A stretch of 20,326 bases of DNA from RAM1 sp943372585 (GTDB lineage: Bacteria; Pseudomonadota; Gammaproteobacteria; Burkholderiales; Burkholderiaceae_C): contig CALRZF020000023.1 in assembly GCA_943372585.1 (NCBI GenBank), positions 1 to 20,326 on the forward strand, given 5' to 3'. Numbering within the stretch: position 1 is the first letter of the stretch; every line of letters starts with the position of its first letter. Below the pieces are notes generated by a model. The model was given only the letters and a program-made list of their open reading frames with translations. It did no database searches and had not been told where the DNA came from. Shown piece after piece: positions 15,602-20,326 of the stretch. Made by a program: the position numbers and the translations under genes.

Positions 15602-18600
15602 TTGGCACTGCACCACGAAATCCAGTTCGAGACAGACATCTGCAACCACCTGGGCGCCCATGGCTGGCTGTATGCCGAAGGCGACGCGGCCCATTACGAC
15701 ACGGCCCGCGCCCTGTACCCCGCCGATCTGCTGGCCTGGGTGCAGGCCACCCAGCCGCAGGCCTGGGCCACGCTGACCAAAAACCACGGCGCGGCGGCGG
15801 AGGCCATGCTGCTGGACCGCCTGCGCAAGCAGCTGGACGAGCGCGGCACGCTGGAGGTGCTGCGTGTTGGCATCGACCTGCTGGGCCTGAAGGCGCCGCT
15901 GAAGCTGGCACAGTTCAAGCCGGCCCTGGCCATGAACCCCGAGCTGCAGGCGCGCTACGCCGCCAACCGGCTGCGCGTGGTGCGCCAGTGCCGTACCAAC
16001 CATGACGACATCATTGACCTGGTGCTGTTCCTCAATGGCATCCCGGTGGCTACGGCCGAGATCAAGACGGACTTTACGCAGGACGTGAATGCGGCGGTGG
16101 ATCAATACCGGTTTGACCGGATGCCCCGGCCGAAGGGCCGCACGGCGGCCGAGCCGCTGCTGGACTTTCCGCGTGGGGCGCTGGTGCATTTTGCGGTGAG
16201 CAACCGCACGGTCATGATGACCACGCGGCTGCAAGGCCCGGTCACCCAGTTCTTGCCTTTCAACCAGGGCGACCAGGGTGGCGCCGGCAACCCGCCCAAC
16301 GCGCAGGGCCACCGCACGGCCTACCTGTGGGAACAGGTCTGGCAGCGCGACAGCTGGCTGGAAATACTGGGCCGCTACATGGTGACGCGGCACGACAGTC
16401 GCAAGAAGATTGCGGGCTACATCTTTCCGCGCTACCACCAGCTGGACGCCACGCGCAAGCTGCTGGCCACCGTGCTGGCCGAGGGGCCGGGGCATAAATA
16501 CCTGATCCAGCACAGCGCGGGCTCGGGCAAGACCAATTCGATTGCATGGACGGCGCATTTTCTGTCGGACCTGCACGACGCAGACAACCGCAAGCTGTTT
16601 GACAGCGTGCTGGTGGTGAGCGACCGCAACGTGCTGGACGCCCAGCTGCAGGACGCGATTTTTGAGTTCGAGCGCACCAAGGGCGTGGTGGCCAGCATCA
16701 AGGGCGACGGCGGCAGCAAGAGCGGCGAGCTGGCCGAGGCGCTGGGCGGTGGCAAGAAGATCGTGGTGTGCACCATCCAGACCTTTCCGTTTGCGTTGAA
16801 GGCGGTGCAGGAGCTGGCCGCCACGCAGGGCAAGCGTTTTGCGGTAATCGCAGACGAGGCCCACAGCAGCCAGACCGGCGAGGCCGCGGCCAAGCTCAAG
16901 CAGGTGCTGAGCGCGCAGGAACTGCAAGACCTGGCCGATGGCGGCGAGGTCAGCACCGAAGACCTGCTGGCCGCCCAGATGGCCGCGCGCTCCACCGATG
17001 CCGGCGTGACCTACGTTGCCTTTACCGCCACGCCCACGGCCAAGACTCTGGAGCTGTTTGGCCGCCGCCCGCAGCCCGGCCAGCCTGCGGGCGCGGCCAA
17101 TCTGCCGCAGCCGTTCCATGTGTATTCCATGCGCCAGGCGATTGAAGAGGGCTTCATCCTGGATGTGCTGCGCAACTACACGCCTTACAAGCTCGCATTC
17201 AAGCTGGCCCACAACGGCCGCGACTGGGACGAAAAAGAGGTGGAGCGCAGCCAGGCCGTGAAGGGCCTGATGGGCTGGGTCCGGCTGCACCCTTACAACA
17301 TCAGCCAGAAGGTGGCGGTGGTGGTGGAGCATTTCCGCGAGAACGTTGCCCCTCTGCTGGGTGGCCATGCCAAGGCCATGGTGGTGGTGGGCAGCCGGCT
17401 GGAGGCCGTGCGCTGGCAACTGGCCGTCAACGCCTACATCCAGAGCAATGGCTACAAGCTGGGCACCCTGGTTGCCTTTTCGGGCGAGGTGTCTGACGCG
17501 GGCAATCTGCCGGAGCCTATGACCGAAAACAGCACGCGGCTGAACCCCAACCTGCGCGGGCGCGACATGCGCGAGGCTTTTGCGACGGACGAATACCAGA
17601 TCCTGCTGGTGGCCAACAAATTCCAGACCGGGTTTGACCAGCCGCTGCTGTGCGGCATGTATGTGGACAAGCGGCTGGCGGGCATTCAGGCGGTGCAGAC
17701 CCTGTCGCGCCTGAACCGCGCCTACAGCGGTGCGCATGGAGTCAAGGACACCACCTACATCGTGGACTTTGTGAACGACCCCGAAGAGGTTCTTGCCGCG
17801 TTCAAGACCTATTACGAAACGGCCGAGCTGGCCGGCGTGACCGACCCCAACCTGGTTTATGACCTGCGTGCGAAGCTGGACGCAGCAGGGCACTACGACG
17901 ATTTTGAGGTGGAGCGCGTGGCACTGGCCGAGCTGAACCCGCGATCCACGCAGGCCATGCTGGTGGCAGCCATAGAGCCGGTGGCCGACAGGCTGCTCAA
18001 ACGCTACAAGGCGGCCCAGCAGGCGCTGAAAGACGCCAAGCCCGGCAGCAAGGCTGCGCAAGCGGCCAAGGACGAGCTGGAAGTGCTGCAGCTGTTCAAG
18101 CGCGACCTGGGCACCTTTGTACGGGTGTATGCCTTTTTGTCGCAGATGTTTGACTACGGCGCCACGGCGGTTGAAAAGCGCGCCATCTTCTTCAAGCGGC
18201 TGATCCCCCTGCTGGACTTTGGCCGCGAGCGTGACGGCATAGACCTTTCAAAGGTGGTGCTGACACACCACAAGCTCAAAGACCAGGGCGAACGCAGCCT
18301 GGCACTGCACGACACAGTGGCGGAATACAGGCTGGACCCGATGGGCGATAGCGGCGGCGGTGCTGTGCAGGACAAGCAGAAGGCGCTGCTGTCCGAGATC
18401 GTGGCCAAGGTCAACGACCTGTTTGATGGTGAGCTGACCGACGACGACAAGCTGGTCTATGTGAACAACGTGCTCAAGGGCAAGCTGTTGGAATCTGACA
18501 TTCTGGTGCAGCAGGCGTCCAGCAATTCAAAGGAACAGTTCGCCAATTCCCCGGACCTCAATGCCGCGCTGATGAACGCCATCATGGATGCATTTTCGGC

Positions 18601-18736
18601 GCACACGGCCATGAGCAAACAGGCGCTTGATTCCGAGCGTGTGCGCAGTGGACTTAAAGATATTTTGCTGGGGCCCGCGCAGTTGTACGAGTCGCTCAGG
18701 ACGCGTGCGGCTGGGGACCGACCCGCGCAGGAGTGA
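15602..18736 (+). CDS. hsdR: Type I restriction endonuclease subunit HsdR
   Basis: This 1044-residue protein combines a nuclease and a DNA translocase. The N-terminal PD-(D/E)xK nuclease shows D139 in DIIDLVLFLNG and E153-I154-K155 in ATAEIKTD. The SF2 motor has Walker A SAGSGKT ending in K310-T311 and Walker B DEAH at 418-421. SAT-like motif FTATPTAKT and motif VI-like QTLSRLNRAYSG follow. The C-terminal part, after about residue 730, is helical and probably contacts HsdM/HsdS. With HsdM and HsdS it forms the restriction complex that translocates and cleaves unmethylated DNA. All catalytic motifs are intact. It uses TTG as start, which may limit expression. It follows fic closely, so both may share a transcript from the 13857-14068 gap. 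Confidence 0.96.
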   Translation: MALHHEIQFETDICNHLGAHGWLYAEGDAAHYDTARALYPADLLAWVQATQPQAWATLTKNHGAAAEAMLLDRLRKQLDERGTLEVLRVGIDLLGLKAPLKLAQFKPALAMNPELQARYAANRLRVVRQCRTNHDDIIDLVLFLNGIPVATAEIKTDFTQDVNAAVDQYRFDRMPRPKGRTAAEPLLDFPRGALVHFAVSNRTVMMTTRLQGPVTQFLPFNQGDQGGAGNPPNAQGHRTAYLWEQVWQRDSWLEILGRYMVTRHDSRKKIAGYIFPRYHQLDATRKLLATVLAEGPGHKYLIQHSAGSGKTNSIAWTAHFLSDLHDADNRKLFDSVLVVSDRNVLDAQLQDAIFEFERTKGVVASIKGDGGSKSGELAEALGGGKKIVVCTIQTFPFALKAVQELAATQGKRFAVIADEAHSSQTGEAAAKLKQVLSAQELQDLADGGEVSTEDLLAAQMAARSTDAGVTYVAFTATPTAKTLELFGRRPQPGQPAGAANLPQPFHVYSMRQAIEEGFILDVLRNYTPYKLAFKLAHNGRDWDEKEVERSQAVKGLMGWVRLHPYNISQKVAVVVEHFRENVAPLLGGHAKAMVVVGSRLEAVRWQLAVNAYIQSNGYKLGTLVAFSGEVSDAGNLPEPMTENSTRLNPNLRGRDMREAFATDEYQILLVANKFQTGFDQPLLCGMYVDKRLAGIQAVQTLSRLNRAYSGAHGVKDTTYIVDFVNDPEEVLAAFKTYYETAELAGVTDPNLVYDLRAKLDAAGHYDDFEVERVALAELNPRSTQAMLVAAIEPVADRLLKRYKAAQQALKDAKPGSKAAQAAKDELEVLQLFKRDLGTFVRVYAFLSQMFDYGATAVEKRAIFFKRLIPLLDFGRERDGIDLSKVVLTHHKLKDQGERSLALHDTVAEYRLDPMGDSGGGAVQDKQKALLSEIVAKVNDLFDGELTDDDKLVYVNNVLKGKLLESDILVQQASSNSKEQFANSPDLNAALMNAIMDAFSAHTAMSKQALDSERVRSGLKDILLGPAQLYESLRTRAAGDRPAQE

Positions 18737-18738
18737 CT

Positions 18739-19194
18739 ATGGAAACCATCGAAAACCGATCAGATTCACGACGGAAGCTGATACCGGCCACGCCCGCAGC
18801 CGTCTTCGCCGCCATGAGCGACCCGGCCCGCGTAGCCCGTTGGTGGGGCCCCGCGGGCTTCACCAACACCATCCATGAATTCGACTTCACCCCCGGCGGC
18901 CGCTGGCTGCTGACCATGCACGGGCCAGACGGCACGGACTACCCGAACGAAAGCCGCTTTCTGCGCGTGGAGGCCAACCGGGTGTTCGAGGTCGAGCACC
19001 TGAACGGCCATCACTTTGTGCTGACCATTGAGCTGGAACCCAGCGGCGATGCCACAGTCGTCAAGTGGCGCCAGACCTTCGACACGGCGGAGCATTACGA
19101 ACGCATCGCCAGCTTTATTGCCACCGCCAACGAGCAGAACCTGGAGCGCCTGGCCGCGGAGGTTTTGCGCAGTGACGAAAGGATCGCCCCATGA
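18739..19194 (+). CDS. SRPBCC/AHSA1-type domain protein
   Basis: This 151-residue protein has the AHSA1-like START-fold pattern PAAVFAAMSDPARVARWWGPAGF, then FDFTPGGRW and PNESRFLRVEANRVFEVEH. This beta-grasp and helix fold forms a hydrophobic cavity that binds ligands, but the function of this family member is unknown. AGGAG at 18729-18733 lies 5 nt before ATG 18739. This start is preferred over the GTG at 18733, which overlaps the hsdR stop. It ends in an ATGA overlap with the Imm5-like gene and is probably cotranscribed with the genes that follow. Whether it is expressed with hsdR is uncertain. Confidence 0.88.
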   Translation: METIENRSDSRRKLIPATPAAVFAAMSDPARVARWWGPAGFTNTIHEFDFTPGGRWLLTMHGPDGTDYPNESRFLRVEANRVFEVEHLNGHHFVLTIELEPSGDATVVKWRQTFDTAEHYERIASFIATANEQNLERLAAEVLRSDERIAP

Positions 19195-19664
19195 ACGAAG
19201 CCTTGGAGCGCCTGGCCCGCGAACTGGACCTGGATGCCCCCACCAACGAACGCCTGCGCCTGGCGTTTGGTCACGCCTGCGTGCGACGGGTAGAGCACCT
19301 GCTGGAGGAGCCCGCCGTGCTGGAATGCCTGCACGGCCTGGGCCGGTATCTGCAGGGCGCCATCAGCCCCACAGAGTTCGCTGAATGTGCAGCGCAGGCC
19401 GCGCGCCTCGCCAATCAACACCAGGGCTCCAGGTCCATCGACGGGTGTGGCCATGCAGCGGTGTCCGCCACCTATGCGGTGGCCAACGCGCTGGCGGGCA
19501 AGGCGCGCCAGGCCGCGGAATACGCAGCCTACGCCATGGTCTATGGCCAAGGCGGCTACGGCGCGGTGGCCGAGCGCGAATCGTTCCAGCCCGAATTTGA
19601 CTGGCAGGCGGCCTGCCTTGCATCGCTGGCCGCGCAGCATCCAGCAGCGCATACATTTGCATAG
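19191..19664 (+). CDS. Imm5-like putative immunity-family protein
   Basis: This 157-residue, all-helical, alanine-rich protein has the pattern of the 'putative immunity protein' Imm5-like family. A pair of helices around HLLEEPAVLECLHGL is followed by a short acidic ISPTEFAECAAQAARLA and then GCGHAAVSATYAVANALAGKA with AAEYAAYAMVYG. Family membership is from pattern recognition; the immunity label is inherited from the family and unproved here, as no toxin gene is visible beside it. The ATG overlaps the SRPBCC gene, and GAAAGGA at 19177-19183 provides a ribosome site. A possible role is as a ligand-free helical binding protein of unknown function. Confidence 0.55.
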   Translation: MNEALERLARELDLDAPTNERLRLAFGHACVRRVEHLLEEPAVLECLHGLGRYLQGAISPTEFAECAAQAARLANQHQGSRSIDGCGHAAVSATYAVANALAGKARQAAEYAAYAMVYGQGGYGAVAERESFQPEFDWQAACLASLAAQHPAAHTFA

Positions 19665-19672
19665 GAGTACAC

Positions 19673-20131
19673 ATGCCCACGCACAAACGGCTTCAGTTTT
19701 CCATCGACATCGCCGCGCCCGCGGCCACCGTATTCCGCGTCATGCTGGACGCAGACGCGTACCGCGACTGGTCGGCCGCCTTTGCGCAAGGGTCGTATTA
19801 CGAAGGCAGCTGGCAGCAGGGCCAGAAGATCAGGTTCATGGCTCCTTCGGGGGACGGCATGGTGTCCGAAATTGCCGAGCACCGCCAGAACCAGTTTGTG
19901 TCCATCCGGCACCTGGGCCTGATCGCCAACGGTGTCGTGGACACCGACAGCCCCGCCGCGCGCGCGTGGGCGCCGGCGTATGAAAACTACAGCTTCATCC
20001 CCACCGCGACTGGAACCCGGGTGGTCATAGACCAGGATGTCACGGCGGAGTTTGAGCAGTACATCGCTGACGCCTGGCCCAAGGCGCTGGCGCGGCTGAA
20101 GGTGCTGTGCGAGTCAGCCCCCGCGGCTTGA
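19673..20131 (+). CDS. SRPBCC family protein (second copy, different subtype)
   Basis: This 152-residue START-fold-like protein contains FSIDIAAPAATVFRVMLDADAYRDW at its N terminus and a C-terminal helix ending WPKALARLKVLCE, the usual SRPBCC layout of a beta-sheet and long closing helix. It differs clearly from the SRPBCC protein at 18739-19194, so it is not a recent tandem duplicate. AGGAG at 19663-19667, 5 nt before ATG 19673, is a good ribosome site, and the gene follows the Imm5-like gene by 8 nt. The ligand and function are unknown. Confidence 0.85.
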   Translation: MPTHKRLQFSIDIAAPAATVFRVMLDADAYRDWSAAFAQGSYYEGSWQQGQKIRFMAPSGDGMVSEIAEHRQNQFVSIRHLGLIANGVVDTDSPAARAWAPAYENYSFIPTATGTRVVIDQDVTAEFEQYIADAWPKALARLKVLCESAPAA

Positions 20132-20144
20132 ACAAGGAAAGACC

Positions 20145-20326
20145 ATGTCAGCAGGCGATTGGAAAGATTTGTACCAGGCTGCCCTGACGGGCGATCTTCA
20201 GCTGGTGCAGCACCACATCAGCGAGGGCGTCAACCCCAACTACCAGCACCCCGAGGTGCTGTGCACGCCACTGGTGGCCAGCCTGATCCACGGGCATATG
20301 GACGTCGCGCACTACTTGCTGGAAAA
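20145..20326 (+). CDS. Ankyrin-repeat protein, N-terminal part (cut by window edge)
   Basis: The reading frame starts at ATG 20145, with AAGGAAAG just upstream at 20134-20141, and runs off the right edge after 60 codons. The sequence LYQAALTGDLQLVQHHISEGVNPNYQ and then TPLVASLIHGHMDVAHYLLE matches consecutive ankyrin repeats. It follows the second SRPBCC gene by 13 nt and probably ends this small operon. Ankyrin repeats mediate protein contacts; the partner is unknown. Confidence 0.8.
   Translation, partial: MSAGDWKDLYQAALTGDLQLVQHHISEGVNPNYQHPEVLCTPLVASLIHGHMDVAHYLLE

Noticed and set aside
13853..18061. A 1402-codon antisense open frame over fic and hsdR
   Set aside because: It is opposite two genes with intact catalytic motifs, is rich in His, Gln, Arg and Val repeats typical of reversed GC-rich codons, and shows no recognisable domain.

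Overview
The window is GC-rich with densely packed, overlapping genes almost all on the plus strand. Gene types and style (SHDLRQP-type hybrid kinase, short ATGA/GTGA overlaps) suggest a betaproteobacterium, probably Burkholderiales/Comamonadaceae. This is an inference from gene style, not from a marker gene. I see no rRNA, tRNA, CRISPR array, insertion sequence or phage gene, and no gene-free stretch longer than 300 bases.

Region 1 (1-2883). The 5' end of an AraC-type regulator gene runs off the left edge on the minus strand. It is divergent from a two-component pair: a NarL/LuxR response regulator and a membrane hybrid histidine kinase whose genes overlap by 4 nt.

Region 2 (2963-10144). 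A tight same-strand set follows: alpha/beta hydrolase, patatin-like phospholipase, AurF/CmlI-like diiron oxygenase, a small secreted Sel1-like protein, a heme-oxygenase-like putative iron enzyme, and a 1085-residue heparinase II/III-type lipoprotein with a C-terminal DNRLRE-like module. A 15-bp-stem hairpin closes the set at 10176-10207. The first five genes look like a lipid or small-molecule tailoring operon. Two separate proteins carry metal-ligand patterns of two different diiron superfamilies, and I regard this as the most promising undescribed system in the window.

Region 3 (10250-18736). This is a complete type I restriction-modification locus with two inserted genes, in the order hsdM, hsdS, HEPN-like small gene, Fic protein, hsdR. 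hsdM, hsdS and the small gene overlap by 4 nt each. A 212-nt AT-richer gap with iterated CTGAAGA sites then precedes fic, and hsdR follows fic by 24 nt with a TTG start. The layout suggests a restriction system carrying accessory toxin-like functions. The hsdS recognition domains are visibly less GC-rich than the surroundings, as expected for exchanged specificity modules.

Region 4 (18739-20326). Four small, closely spaced genes follow: an AHSA1-type SRPBCC protein, an Imm5-like putative immunity protein, a second SRPBCC protein, and an ankyrin-repeat protein cut by the right edge.
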